Assembly (NCBI RefSeq): GCF_021155765.1
Contig: NC_060112.1
Coordinates: 19,468,001-19,532,000 of the forward strand
Direction: 5' to 3'
DNA from: Diprion similis
Lineage: Eukaryota; Arthropoda; Insecta; Hymenoptera; Diprionidae
Length of the DNA stretch: 64,000 nucleotides
Part shown: in pieces, positions 38,801-51,520 of the stretch
Position numbering within the stretch: the first letter of the stretch is position 1
How the letters are laid out: each line of letters opens with the position of its first letter
Notes under the pieces: model-generated
The model's input: the letters and a program-made list of their open reading frames with translations, nothing else
What the model was told of the DNA's origin: nothing
The model's database searches: none
Translations under genes and position numbers: made by a program

Positions 38801-41800
38801 CTTCTAACCGAATGAAAGACGGTTGGTTAATTGTCAAACTAAAAGTATTATTGCGACCGGATGAGCGAAATGCATTCTCATCGGGTGTATGATTGAAATA
38901 TTTGTTTGACGTGAACCTTCAACGTCTTGTGGATTCGATTGTTTATTTTCCTTTACTTTCTTTTGAGTTTTCATTTTTTCTAAATACCACGAGCTATCTT
39001 ATCGACTATCGGATAACAGTACGAGCTAACGTTTACACAACAATTCACATCTCCCAAAAAGCGAGATGTGAGAATCGATGAGAACGCGAGATTGAACCTA
39101 TCGGCGCTCTGGCCACACTGCCGCCCGTATAATACATGCTGATTTCTGACAGACTTTCGTTATCTTGCATAAGCTGTATTGATATTTCCACTCACCTATG
39201 GGTGTGATAAACAAAACGTGTAGAGTGAAGAAAAAAAAATATAAGTAAGAGTGCATTATTTCAAACAAATTACGATACACACTGCAGATAAAGAAGTTAT
39301 ATGAAGTGTTTTAATTTGACAAGTGCACACAATTACGAGATATCAGCAGATTTTTTTTCTTCATCTCGACTTGTATTTATAAAAAAAATTTAGAACGAAT
39401 TTCGATACGCGAAAATTTGGAAAAAAATTCAGTTTTTATGCTAATATCACAAGCGACAGCTATGTCACGTTTGCACAATTAAAACGTCTTTGTGGGAACG
39501 TCGGTAGAAAATAATTTCTAATTACTTGAAACATCGCATTTGCTGTGGAATAAGTTTCTATTCAATAATCTGTGAGTAATATAAGTTTGGTTAAAAAATA
39601 AATCAGGAGTCTCATCATTTCCGATAATTTTGCGCAATATTGCAGAGGAACGTAGCTAAAATACACAGATAACAAGTCGATACGTACGAATTATGATTAG
39701 TTTTGGCAAACGATCCACTTGGAACGAAGAGAAATCAACCGAAGGTGAGTTTATGCGAGATTTTGTAAACAAACCTATGGATGTTGCTTTGAAGTGAAGT
39801 ACAGTATTTTATGGCCGCTTAGATGACGCAGTTTATCATCATCTGTTCTCTCGTTTTAAATAGTCCCGTCTCTTTTCACCGCACAGAATCCTACGACCTT
39901 TGAAAATTTTCGACGGCACAATCCACCGATCTTCACCTATTGCAAAGCGCCTCACTACTTATAAGCTTTTAAAATATTGCGTACAAGGTGTAGATAATTC
40001 TGTCCGTATATCTATTGCAGAGCACTGGATCGACGACTGCCAGTATTTAGTGTTTGAGTCATTTAAGGAACCAATCTCACTCACAATCGGAATATATCCT
40101 CACAGCCCGTCACACACGCCTATCTCCGACCGACCTTGTGCAGGTCTCTTCCTTGTATAATATGCGCGTCGCGATATTCTATTAGAGTATTTACGACGTA
40201 GCTGCGGATGTATTCTGGCGAAAGTGTTTACGACGTGGAATCCCATGTGCAATACCTACGACCGATGATTATAAACCGCGATGGATCGGACCGTTTTCCG
40301 TTTCCCTAGAAGTTAAGATTTGCCACCTATGTTACTTCACGCCTTCGGAAATTCTAACTCACGGGAGCGAGGTTTAAGATTTTTTTTTCCACTTAATAGA
40401 AACGATCTTGATTCAATCTGTAGAGACAGTGAAAAAATTACTCTCGCTGTTGCTGATTGAAAACAATATTAACTGACCGTTCCTTCAACACAGGAAAACG
40501 CGACAGACTGTTGAATTCAGGAAAAACAGTGACTTGGAATACGGAGAACCTATTCGAAAGCATACTAGACTTGTTTCATCGACGTTATACTCGGAATACG
40601 TGTGAAGGAAAAAATGGGCCGAATTGGCAATACCGTCTGCAGAAACCGTTCAGTTTCCAATTTCCCGCACTTACAGTTGCAGACTCTTTTAATTACTGTA
40701 ACTTTTCGAATATGTACTCGTAGCGCGAACCAATTAACCTACTTGCAAGATCTCTTCGGTAAGCTATTTCTAGACTTGCTTGACTGCACGTTCGGCCGAT
40801 TATAAATGTTTGTAGAATTCGCAGCCGCGTTCCACAATGATGCAGCTCTACTTTCTTCGTCGACATCTTCATTTTCTCCCTACCGGTAACAGAATTTTTT
40901 CTCGTTATAACGCTTTGACTTAAAACTTTTAACAAAATTAGTTAAAATCACCTTACATTTTAAATTCTTTAAAAATTTTTCACGAATTTTTAAAACAGAA
41001 CATATTGTTATTCCTAATCCCGATATATTTTGGTTACCGGATATGGTGACTTTACGTTCTGAATAACAACGAACAACTTTAATTAATACAATTCAATACA
41101 CGTAATCGGACACTGCGTGCCGCGTAGTTGAGTGTAAAATATCGGCCAAACGGGCATAATTTTAGTTTCAAATACGCGCGTACGAATTCATTGATTACAT
41201 CAATGTACGGTGCGTTCGGTTACCGAGAATCACATGAGAAGATCATTTACATACTGCCAGTAATATAATCGCTTAGACACTATTATTTCGGAATTGACTA
41301 GTATATAAGGGTGAAATCATTATCGGTTTTAAATTATCTCTCGTTATTGTTTCGCTAGGTCAACCATCTTCAATGTTGTTATTGCTACTTGATTCCGAAT
41401 GACCGCATTATGTGTACTGTCACGCGTGTTTTTGTATGCGCAATATAGTAGTTCAGTAAAACAGCACGGATATGACGTTTGATTACGTATATGATATGTA
41501 GATGGTATAAATTAACTTATGCGTTGAAATTTTGAGGTGATTTCAAGAGCCTTGCTTCAAGGAGACTAGTCTGGAATAAAGTCGACTCGGAACAGAATGG
41601 TTTTTTTTTATACAAACATTCTCCACACTGCTCAATTATACAATAAACACTGCTGACGGCATGCTAAATTCTGGTGAATAATAAACCGTATGCAACCAAC
41701 CTTATATTCGAGCCCGCTGTAACGTCATCCACACTCGGTGGCTGCAAGGAGATACCGCTGCTTTCTCTACTCTCTGTATTTCGAGATATCATCACCGGAC

Positions 41801-44800
41801 TCCCATTACTAGAATCGTTATTTATCACCGAATTGGCGTCATTTCTCGTGTTCGTTGCTCTACTGCGTGGGATTTCAAAATCGGATGATGACTGACTGCT
41901 ACAGGATTCACTCGACGGCTGCCGACGTAGCTTTTCTGAAGCAAGAATATCGATCTGCCCAAGGATAGAAACTCCACCCACTGGTTTCTGCAATAATTAA
42001 AAAATGGATTGTCATTACGACAGAAAAATACTTACAGAGAAGTTCAGCATGGATATCATTTAAAGTTAGACACTTTTTCGACAGATCAAACAGAATTATC
42101 TCATTTTACTCCGATCACAATTCTCATAAACGTCATGACATCGTCGTTATTATGACAAGGAAGATTTTCTTCAGCTTATTTTTTTTCTAATATAGGTACA
42201 TTGATAACGTACAGTAATTGGTTTAGAACACACCAAAACGGTTTGATGAGGGAAACACAGAAAATTGAAGCAAGGTAGAACAATTAATGCAATCTAAGAG
42301 TGCATCTTCAGTGCGATCGTACCTTTTTACTACTGGTGTTGGATGCTGCTGCGGGTGTCGAACCAGTACTCTTGTCTGTAATACTCGTCTTGGCTGCGGT
42401 CCAATATGATCAACAGAATTCTAATATTAACTCTGGTTATTTATAGCTTTATAGTACAGCGAAGTTTGCTGGTATTATTCAAGATTTGAATAAAATTTGG
42501 AGAAATTTCAAAATATAGGCTTGACTATAAATAAGCTTGAAAAAATTAGCGGTATCACAAAATACCGCTTGCGTCTGTTTTTCAGGCAGTAAAATAGAGG
42601 AAATCCTTAATTATTGCTGTTTGATCAGATGCTGATTCGCAAAATTTTTCAACTATATGATAAATATTACCGTTGCGATTGCTTTCTCTGCTGAAAAGAT
42701 TTCCCTCATCCTCTGGTTCGTCACCAAACAGTGAATTAACCATGTCATTTGTTTCAGGCGTACTTGTTGCCATTCCTTTTTTTTCCATGATCCTACTCAC
42801 GGACAATAAGTTTTTACTTTTTGGTTTATCTTCTGTGCGAAGGCTGTTTGTTGGTGAATTTTGTTGTTTATAGGGCTTGCTTGTTGATGGTTTACTCGAA
42901 AATAGACTATCCGAATCTTCTGAATCCGCATCACCAAATAGGTCGTCAATTGCTGATTTTGGTTTGGTTGCTGGAGTTGGTAATGATGCAATGGTTGGAT
43001 GTGGATTATTCGAACATAAGAATGAGTAAATTAAAATAACATGAAAAAACCGAATTTTTATCAGCTCTGCAAACTTGACTTGAATCCAAAATATTCTGTA
43101 ATATCGAATGCGAACTTACCAACAGCACTGATAGGCGGTGGTGCATCAAGCGATGAAGGAATGATGGAGGATTGCAAGGGGTCATCAAGCTTGTTGCCCC
43201 ACAAAGAGTTAGGCGATTTTTCAGAGAATAACGACGTTGGTTCAGTGAATAAATTTTTGTATGGTGCACCGAACAAGTCTTCATCTTCACGAGTAAAGAG
43301 ATCATCTGTCAGGTGTAAGTGGGGTATTCATTGTATATTATATTTGTATTCACCAAGCTCTTGATGTACTCGGTAATAAAAAAACATGATTGATTGTAGT
43401 TTTGTGATGTATCATGAATTTGTGGTGAAGTACTACCTTCAGGCTGAGTTGCAACGGGTTCCTCGATGACTTGAGCATTTATAGATTTTTCTGTTGGAAT
43501 AACGTTCCCCAACCTTTTAGCCAATTCCTCTGCAAAATTTGGTGCTCCGCTGATAGAATTCTATAATCATAATTAACTTTCAAGGAGTTTTGCATCTGAT
43601 ATGCACTGTAAGTGTAGTGTGTTGGCAATAAATTACGACGTAAAAATTAAATCACGTAGTGGTGAAAAATTCGTATTGGAAAATATATTACTTTGGGCAA
43701 ACTATTTGCAGCTGTGGAGCTTCCATTATCTGAACCAAATATGTCTTGGTTATCATAGGATCCCCTATCATCAATGTTTCGCACCGCATTATTCATTGCA
43801 TTAAAGTCGTTGGATTCGCTTGACGACGAAGACAGTCTCGCTATTCGTGGTTTGTGCATGTTAATTTGTTTCGGATTTACAGCCGTGTCATCGTCTGAAT
43901 CACTTTCAGATTCATCTTCCTCCTGGTGCTCTGAGTCGCTACTGCTAGTCTCCAAACCTATTTTACTTGAATTTTTCCATTTTTCAGAGCCAATTACGTA
44001 AGGCAACGGACGATCCTGGTATGGATCCTTTGGTCTCAATATGATGCTGTTGAAAATATAAGTTTCATAGTGAAAATACCAGTCATGAGTAACGATATCT
44101 TGTATTTTTGAATGGTGTTTTCAAACCTTGGAATTGCAGTCTCTCCTTCATCTTCGCTATCACTAGCAATGACTTCCAATGTTTCGTATTTTTCTTCCAT
44201 TATCGCGATTCCACGCCGTACAGTCTCACCTATGCTTGCTATCAGTTCTGCATCTAACTGTTCTTTAGTTTTTGGTACCTGATGAAATTTATCAGATTAA
44301 TTACTGAGATCAGCTCTTTTCATCAGACAGATTTCACTTCAATAGAACAATAACAATACACAATGGACAATAAAAATAAAACAAAAAATAAGTCTAGTGA
44401 AAAAAATTCAGTCTTGCAGACTTACCTCCAGCTGTTGTTCCTTCGGTGGTTCAGCTTCTATTTCATCCTCGCAGACTCTACTCTCGATAAATTGGGTGTT
44501 GGCCAGAGCTAGTGACGTGTTAGTTATATTATCTATGAAAATAATTGTTTCGTCAAGCTCTGAACTGAACGAGTTTAAGGCTTCCTGCGTCTTGTTTGCT
44601 TTTGTCATCAGCTTCTAAAGGAAAAAAACGAAAAATCATGCAAAAATTGTTATTTTTTTTATTAAGAATTCATTCTATTGTTAAGAAGCCAGGCTACAGT
44701 CTTTATCGAAGTGAAATCTATGAGGGAAATGTTTTGAAACGATAGATATAAAGTATTGAATTTAAATAAGACCGTTTACTAAAAACAAAGTAAAAATTGT

Positions 44801-45094
44801 AAGCGTTTTCGTCCCAGACACAGGTTTGAATACCTATTGCATCTCATTTTCATTTTCTTTTGATTGAAAACGACTTGATTTTCCGTCAGCATGCCTAATT
44901 TTCGGCTTCGGATAAATATATTAGATCCGAAGTAGTTATTAAGCAAAAATTCCTACGTCTGAAAATTGTTGCAGATGCTGCAGAAGGCCAGCGTCTCCGG
45001 CAAGATTCCAGACGCCTCTTTTCTCTCGCATTTCATCTGTAGTCCATGGATGATCCCATGGCTTCTCTGCTCTCTCCTGTCCAGCTGACGAGTC
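29888..45094 (-). CDS. WASHC2: WASH complex subunit 2 (FAM21), 5' start exon not identified
   Basis: Twelve coding exons join in phase: 45094-44957, 44614-44426, 44278-44127, 44046-43692, 43560-43437, 43305-43120, 42970-42671, 42393-42323, 41987-41701, 33722-32077, 31979-31864, 31639-29888 (TAG), about 1771 residues. FAM21 is the tail subunit that brings the WASH actin-nucleation complex to retromer on endosomes. The head shows KPWDHPWTTDEMR, NLAGDAGLLQHLQQFS, LANTQFIESRV and DPYQDRPLPYVIGS, all FAM21 hallmarks. KKPVGGVSILG spans exons 8/9. The long tail has many acidic LFa motifs that bind VPS35 (such as LFDDFDSDDDLF, LFTDDDNQDDDLF, DDLFGDADSEDSDSLF). The basic SRVRIQTKRRPQSR at the start of the last exon matches the capping-protein-interaction region, and the end is EDPLSMLQKD. 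A short exon may be missing between the first two listed exons. Confidence 0.93.
33723..41700 (-). other. 8 kb intron of WASHC2 containing a nested gene
   Basis: The phase-2 junction ATA-AG/C joins exon 41987-41701 to exon 33722-32077, so the intron is real. It holds the plus-strand SVWC gene (37539-38608). Other contents are an A-rich low-complexity tract at about 34080-34440 and AT-rich sequence. ORFs at 35590-35979 and 39887-40160 were examined; neither has convincing start and splice context. Confidence 0.75.
37539..38608 (+). CDS. Secreted single-domain von Willebrand factor C (SVWC, Vago-like) protein
   Basis: Three exons: 37539-37608, 38198-38306, 38479-38608 (TAA), 102 residues, with phases 1 then 2 matching at both junctions. 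ATG follows a good context (ATCACCACC). Residues 1-23 form a signal peptide with core LATVICVLLQVLTTLSA. The mature part has eight cysteines: VC, DC and TC in exon 2 (QGQSLTDCYTITTC, then a glycine-rich turn), and SC, IC, a CC pair and a final C in exon 3 (KPYPECCGGPIC). This spacing, with tyrosine/proline before CC, fits the SVWC family, secreted arthropod proteins induced by infection, nutrition or stress. Drosophila Vago is antiviral and its mosquito relative signals through JAK-STAT. The gene lies inside a WASHC2 intron on the opposite strand. The family call rests on the cysteine pattern; role here is inferred. Confidence 0.82.
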
Positions 45095-47563
45095 CTAAGA
45101 AATTTTACAAACAAGTTGTAATATTTTCAACTTTACCACCACGATTAAACATAGTAAATTTACTGCCTGACAGTATAGTTTAAGAGGTTATTCTGATAAA
45201 AAATTAGGGGCCTTCCATCTGAAGTTCAGCTATTGATAGAAGACCCCTAAATTGTCCGCGTGATTGTGATCCTCCCCTTCAATGTCAGCTGATAACGAGG
45301 AAAAAAAAGAGAGCAGGAAAATCATTGTGGAGATAAAATTGTAAAGAAAGTAACGTTTAAATATTAAAGCTAGAGATTTTCACCATTTCTTATGTGGACT
45401 GACACCTGAAGTGTCCCGAGTCACTTTTTATGTTGTGCAAATCACATTTAACGGGGAAAATTTGGTTATTAATATCAAACTGTTTCCGATGACAGCTTAG
45501 GAGCTATCACTTAATCACTTCTCTTATTATTGCTTATAGTGCGATCGGATTTATTTGTTAATCGAGGTTCGAGTCACAGAGTTTTAAAATCGCAAGTCGC
45601 AACTATAGACGTAGAGATTTGGCTACAGTATTACCAGTTTAGTGGTTTTGAAGAATTATTCGTGGGAAGCGATGCCTGTGTGGCGGGATATATGGTGATT
45701 TGAAGGAATGACGATGTGTTAGGTAAAAAAATTTGCAATTTAAAGCTAATATAGTGCTGATAGTTTCATGTTTTTATTGAATAATTTGGCCTTTTTATTA
45801 ATTTAGTACTCTGGCAGTGAATTATGGGGTGATTACTGCTAAAAATGTCGAATATTGGCAATACAAATCAAATAATCGATGCCTATATCGATTCGATAAT
45901 CGATTAAAGAACGCCAAAGAGTCTGGTGATTTCTGTGGATGATTTTTAGCGGAATAATGACAATTTGGGTTGGCAACATTGTTTGGTTAAGTTCGGGCGT
46001 TCCGCCGTCCAAGCGGTAGCAAAACAGCGCTTTGCAGCGCTTTGGTTGTTTGTCAATATTTTACTTTACGAATTTTATCCAGCTTTCGGGAGTTCGTTAA
46101 TATCGGATTATTTCCACTGCCGTCGGAAAGTCCTCAACGCCTAGAAACTTGCGGTTTATCTAGGGGCTCTATCGGCGTAAGTAAATTCACTTTAATATTG
46201 CGTGCCTGGAGCGAGTTAACTCGACGGTGTGTGTTGTGTACCCAATGCCCAATGCGTATGTGCTTCAGTTCATTGATATTATCGTGTGTCGCACATACAC
46301 ATATGCATTTTACGTGTACGTGCATACCTTAGCAGAGTTGCATGTGCAATACTTAACGCAATTCTGCAACAGAAACAAGGCCGAGATTTGGATTCCTATG
46401 TGTGTAATTATTATTCACCTCATTCCGACCAGATGGATTGTTTACTGATTTTGCCTATAATACCGTATTGTTCCGAATATTAGACGAGTTTTTTTTGTTG
46501 TTGACAGCACCCGCCAAAAATCGTCCTTGCCTTGTACGGGAAGCCGTCTTATGCCCGTCTGTGCGGATAAGTAAGAAAAACACCTTGAAATACAGTCCCA
46601 GGATTTGGGGGCGTTACATATGCGGGGTCGGTTTATACTCGGAATAATGCGGTATTCTTGACGGTGTGCCTTATGAATCTCTTGAGTAGCTGGAATAAAA
46701 ATAATCTTGAGCGGGTGCTGAACACTCCAAACAGCAAAAGACTGTGATGCACGTATGGGGTCATTTTTACAGGTTTGACAGACGAGCTCTACGTCGTCAC
46801 TTAGGAATAACCGAAGTTGATTCAGTTCATGACAATACAATGTGAGGCAAGTACTACCTCAACAGTGTAACAAACAGCAGAATAACAATATCATTGATTC
46901 AGGTCAACCAAGAAATATATCAATTCGTTTGTTTTCATTTCATCATTCTTACTGCCACATTACGCCAATTTTGAAAAAGTTAATTCTGTTGTTGAAGTTG
47001 TCAGACATGACAGGACTGTTCGTGAATTTTTTTTTATGTACACAATCAGAAATTGAAATTTTTTACTTTGGTAGCATCTGATAAATAGCTATTTTGAAAA
47101 TAGTTGTAGCAGTTGACATATTCTTGTTAGGTATTGCCTTGTAACTTATGTGTCGTTGGATAACATAACATAACAGATTGTCATTGAACTAACATTCAAA
47201 AATAAGTGCCCAATCGTTTTGGAATATGCTGATAGGCTTTTGTTTATTTTGTTTCAGTCAAATTTGAAGATTCACCATGATGTTTTGGACAAGGATAATA
47301 TGGTTCATAGACCAAGGTGGTCATCTTGAGATTGACGAAGACACGAAGTGGCCTACTGTATTATTGAGTTGATGCACCTGAAATATATTTAGTCCTATAT
47401 CATCGATAGTTTTAAATAAATACAGTCACCCTGGCTCTTTTGAAAATATTTCAAAGACTTACAAGTGTTAATAAAACCAGTTTTAATGAAGCTGAAAGGG
47501 TGCAGAAGAGGGCAGGATCTCTTTTGAGAAGGTTCAGCGTAGCACGACTGACTCCGATGAACA
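45095..47563. other. Intergenic region between divergent WASHC2 and RYBP
   Basis: It should contain the WASHC2 start exon and the promoters of both genes, but I cannot assign a start. One candidate is an ATG directly followed by a GTGAAA donor at about 45392 on the minus strand, in the right phase but too weak to call. A short MITE lies at 46461-46654. No other coding region is seen. Confidence 0.5.
46461..46654. mobile_element. Short MITE, copy 1
   Basis: The left end TACCGTATTGTTCCGAATAT is matched by the right end in reverse complement (AATACCGCATTATTCCGAGT), and the internal part AAAAACACCTTGAAATACAG matches copy 2 at 49354-49487. About 194 bp, non-coding. Confidence 0.75.
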
Positions 47564-48305
47564 ATGAACCATTCCGGAAGTGGGAAGCGGCAGGCAAAGG
47601 TTTTGGAAGACAACTATTGGGACTGCAGTGTCTGTACCTTTAGGAATACAGCTGAAGCTTTCAAGTGCCTCATGTGTGACGTCCGCAAAGGAACCTCTAC
47701 GCGGAAGCCCCGCATCAATCCTCAACTAGTAGCTCAGCAGGTTGGCAATCGTTGTAACAAAATTTATTGACCTCGAATGAAAACATAGAGACGCCATTGT
47801 CTAATTGTGTGAATGTATCAATCTGTATGCGGAGTGAATTACACATTACAAAGTAACGGATAAGAGTATTCTGCAGTAAGCGAATACATTATACCCCGAT
47901 TTTATTTACCACTGTAACATATTGGAATAATAACACTATATATGAATGTACTATTTCGATTCACAGGCTGCTCAACAACAATACGTACCACCCTTAAAAC
48001 CAGGTAAAAAAGAGGGTGGAAGCGGTAGTAGTACTACCAGCAGTGGAAAAGACAAGGAACGAAAACTGGATAAACCAAGACGCAAGAACTGGCATCCACC
48101 TCGTCTCAAGAACATTGACCGGAGTACAGCACAAACTAAAGAAGTCACTGTGAATAATGTTACCGTTGTCATCACTGAATACAAGCCAAAAGTAAAGAAG
48201 AGTTCCGACCAGTCCGGCCTGTCGAGCAGTGCGTCTTCTGAGAATGGAAGTCAGCACGATTCTAATCAGGATTCTAGAAGCCTTGACATAGGAACTGATG
48301 CCTAG
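47564..48305 (+). CDS. RYBP: RYBP/YAF2 family Polycomb protein, 171 aa
   Basis: Two exons, 47564-47740 and 47967-48305 (TAG), join in phase 0 at CAGCAG/GTTGGC. The start is supported by an in-frame TGA at 47558. RYBP bridges RING1 and other factors in variant PRC1 and binds ubiquitylated H2A in the nucleus. Residues 19-46 hold the RanBP2-type zinc finger, with Cys21, Cys24, Cys35 and Cys38 in [17 protein letters not shown], followed by the invariant [20 protein letters not shown]. The C-terminal half has a lysine-rich linker (residues 70-100), then [12 protein letters not shown] and the beta-hairpin [16 protein letters not shown] (about 119-134), which contacts RING1B in the mammalian homologue. 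It ends in a serine-rich tail. It is shorter than human RYBP, as in other insects. It is divergent from WASHC2 and converges with PWP1. Confidence 0.95.
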
Positions 48306-49353
48306 TTCGACATTGCGACATGTGCATAAATAATTGTAATTAATATATATGCTATGCAAAACCATACCATCTGATATCAGCTGCTTTACTTTTAATGAAA
48401 TTTGTTGATTCACATCTGTGCGAGAGATAAGTACTATCAATTGCCTTATACTCGCGTAAACTGTTATCCAATTATCCACATACTGTGGTTTTAGAAATAT
48501 GTAATTGTCGGATGTTTTGGTTTTCGTGACATATTTCAGTGTTCTAATGATGGGAAAGTTGGCTGTTACTCGTTGCTCAATCCCGCATCCTTAGCTGGAA
48601 TATCTTGCATTAAATTGCACATGCGTCATAGTATCAAGTGATATCACACTGCCAGAGATCAAGTTATCGTTTTACATGCCTTTGAAGTGGTTGAAAAACT
48701 ATTGTATAAAGGTTCAAGGTTAAAAAACTTGCAAATATTTTCCAAATAATTTCTCAAACAATTCTTCATTTGTTAAAGATATTGACTTGAATTTTTACAA
48801 TATTAATACTATACATGAATTGATTACAAAAATTTCAGTAATTGAAAGAAAAAAAAGGTATTTTACCCCCTGATACTGAATGAGCGCATGGTATCAACGA
48901 ATAGTGGTTATTTTTTTATAATGAAAAAAAAAAAAAAAAAATAATTTAACTGCCCAAACGCGTCATAATGCATGATTGTGAATTCTCTGGATCGAATAAT
49001 TGCAGAGTAACTATATTATAGACATTGTTGTCAACAAAATCTCATTCTTGTTACATGTTCTATATTTCTTGTATTTTGTCAAAATTGCTTAATATTGGTT
49101 AGTAAGTGTGCTAATAGCATTTATTTCCAGTACTGCAGTGATAACTGCACATGACAATAGCCTAAAATAGCAAGTTATATTTTATAGATCTTAGACTCGG
49201 AGAATCCATCAAACAGAACCATTTGTTGATTGATCTTTCTATGTGTAAATAAAAGTAAGCAGCGCAAATTCAAAAACTATAGGGAATTTATCAAATACGT
49301 AGAATTAGAGAACGTCATAATTAGATGATACACATATCTCACTATCTAAGAGA

Positions 49354-49487
49354 TACCGTAGTGTTCCGAATATAAACCGAGATTTTTTGTCGTTGGCAAT
49401 ACCCGTTAAAATCATGGTCGGTTAAAAAAACACCCTGGAATACTGTCTCAGAAATGGAGGTCGTCTTATACTCGGAACATTACGGTA
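49354..49487. mobile_element. Short MITE, copy 2
   Basis: The ends TACCGTAGTGTTCCGAATAT and (reverse complement of right) TACCGTAATGTTCCGAGTAT form near-perfect 20-bp inverted repeats. The internal AAAAACACCCTGGAATACTG is shared with copy 1 at 46461-46654. About 134 bp. Confidence 0.8.
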
Positions 49488-51062
49488 CTCGTTTCCGGTA
49501 CATGACGAACAGATTCCACAACAACTTACAGTTTCATTATAAAATGATGAACTTGTATATAATTTCTCACATTAGGAGATTAATATGACGAATAAAGTAT
49601 TGTCATTCAATTGTTACATTAATTATATTTAGTGCAAATTACTTTTTCAAAAAACAGCTTTTCTCTTAACAAGTTACAAAAGTAAACGTTATGTACTCGG
49701 CATATTAAATTTTATTGCATAGAATACACCGTTTTGACTTAGACCTGTAAAAGTAATTACCTTACAATGCATTCAATTGATGATTATAAAACTTCAACGC
49801 GTCCACGAAGTACTCAACTACATATCTTTATATTTTCGCAAAATGTCATTTCAACTATTTGCAATTCGGAATCATTACGGAGAAAGCTAAGGATGGAAAA
49901 CCGAGCCTTAAACATCAACTTGTGTACTACCATAGAGATCGTAACTTATCTCTGATCCGAAATTGTTGCGTATAGTCGGGCAACGACAGCTTTGTTTTTC
50001 TTATTGAAACTTTATGCAAAAAGTGTAGAAAGTATGGATACGAAGAGCAAAGCTGACGATGGAATGCTATGAAAATACATCAATGTGAATCTTTGAGGCT
50101 GAAATAGATACAGCTTAGAATTGTCTTAAAAGTAAAATATTTGGCAATTATCAAATAATCAATTGTCGGAAAAACAAAAAAATTATGAATATCAAATCAA
50201 AACTTATCTGTACTATGGTAGTAGCATGTGAACTGTGTATATTTAGATACTATGTAAACTGTATTAGTAATTATAAAATTGCTAATATTTTAGTAACAAC
50301 AACGGTTTTTGGTGTAAAATTAATCGCATAGAATCTCTGTGTACAACTAATCCAACAGCAATTATTCATTTATATTGAAATAATATGAGACTGTGTTACA
50401 CATTGTTTAATACAATACACATCTTATTAGTTCGATCAAAAACAAACGATCCCATGGAACCAAGTTGAGGTTGAGCAGAGTCAAGATTATTGGAAAATAT
50501 AAAATTGATCGTTGACGCCATCGAAATTAAGACCGCATGAGGAGATTCAGGATTATTCAATTTCACGAAATACGTGGCATAACGCCTGCTAATAGTCGTA
50601 CAGATAAATCTTGTCTTAGCTAGTGCGGCTGAGTTAAGTTTCGTCTTTTCTAGTAATCTCTTGAATTTTATACTTGTTACTAAAGCTGTGTAAAGCTTCA
50701 ATTTTTACACAGCAAGATGAACGCACCTGAGGTAACTAGAGACATAATCAATCTGTTAGGTTCATGTTGTATACACAGCAAAAGTCAAATTCATGTGATC
50801 ATCGAATCATTGAAATCTACTTTCACCGAAGCAAGTAAAAGTTAAACTGACAATATTCTCGCCTTAGGCCAGATAACCGATTCGTTACATTTTTTCACCT
50901 CTAGTGCGTGGTGTGTGCCAACATTTCAGTTTATTTATCTCCTACAGAATACGGTGGTGTAATCGTTAATTGGATCACACACTTTTTACGCAAGGTATCA
51001 CAATTTCAACCAGACTTTATACGAATATTTAAAAAGCGTGGTATAATTTTTTACTTCGCGAC

Positions 51063-51290
51063 GGTCTACGATATCTTCATCTCATGTATTACAACTTTAT
51101 GGTATTTCGTTTCAGTAGAAATCAAAATCTTTTGTTCAGGTCTACGATGTCTTCATTTCATGTATCACAACTTTATGGTATTTCATTTCAGTAGAAATCA
51201 AAATCTTTTATGTAGGTCTACGATATCTTCATTTCATGTATTACAACTTTATGACATTACATTTCAGTAGAAATCAAAATCTTTTATTTA
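51063..51290. repeat. Three tandem copies of a 76-bp unit
   Basis: Units start at 51063, 51139 and 51215 with GGTCTACGAT(A/G)TCTTCAT. Each contains TTTCAGTAGAAATCAAAATC, a splice-acceptor-like sequence, and the copies differ at only a few positions. Confidence 0.9.
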
Positions 51291-51444
51291 GGCTTCTGCC
51301 TTGCGGTAATCGCTGTCCGTCGGCGTCCACTGTGAATGTGAGAAACCCGCTTTAATAGATCAGTACGGTATCCACGAGGTACACCAACTATGACTGCAAA
51401 GTCCATTTTGTAATATTCTTAGGAAAAGTATTGTAAATTGAATA

Positions 51445-51520
51445 TAATATCTGTATATGTATATGGGTGGTGTATGTATATATACAAACATATACATATA
51501 TTTATGTATACATTATATTG
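51445..51520. repeat. TA/TG/CA-rich low-complexity tract
   Basis: Alternating purine-pyrimidine sequence (TATATGTATATG ... ACATATACATATA), partly palindromic. Confidence 0.75.

Noticed and set aside
39887-40160. Possible alternative third exon of the gene at 37539
   Set aside because: It can be joined in phase to another reading of 38479-38611, but the SVWC reading through 38198-38306 gives a full eight-cysteine domain and an in-frame stop, which is far better supported.
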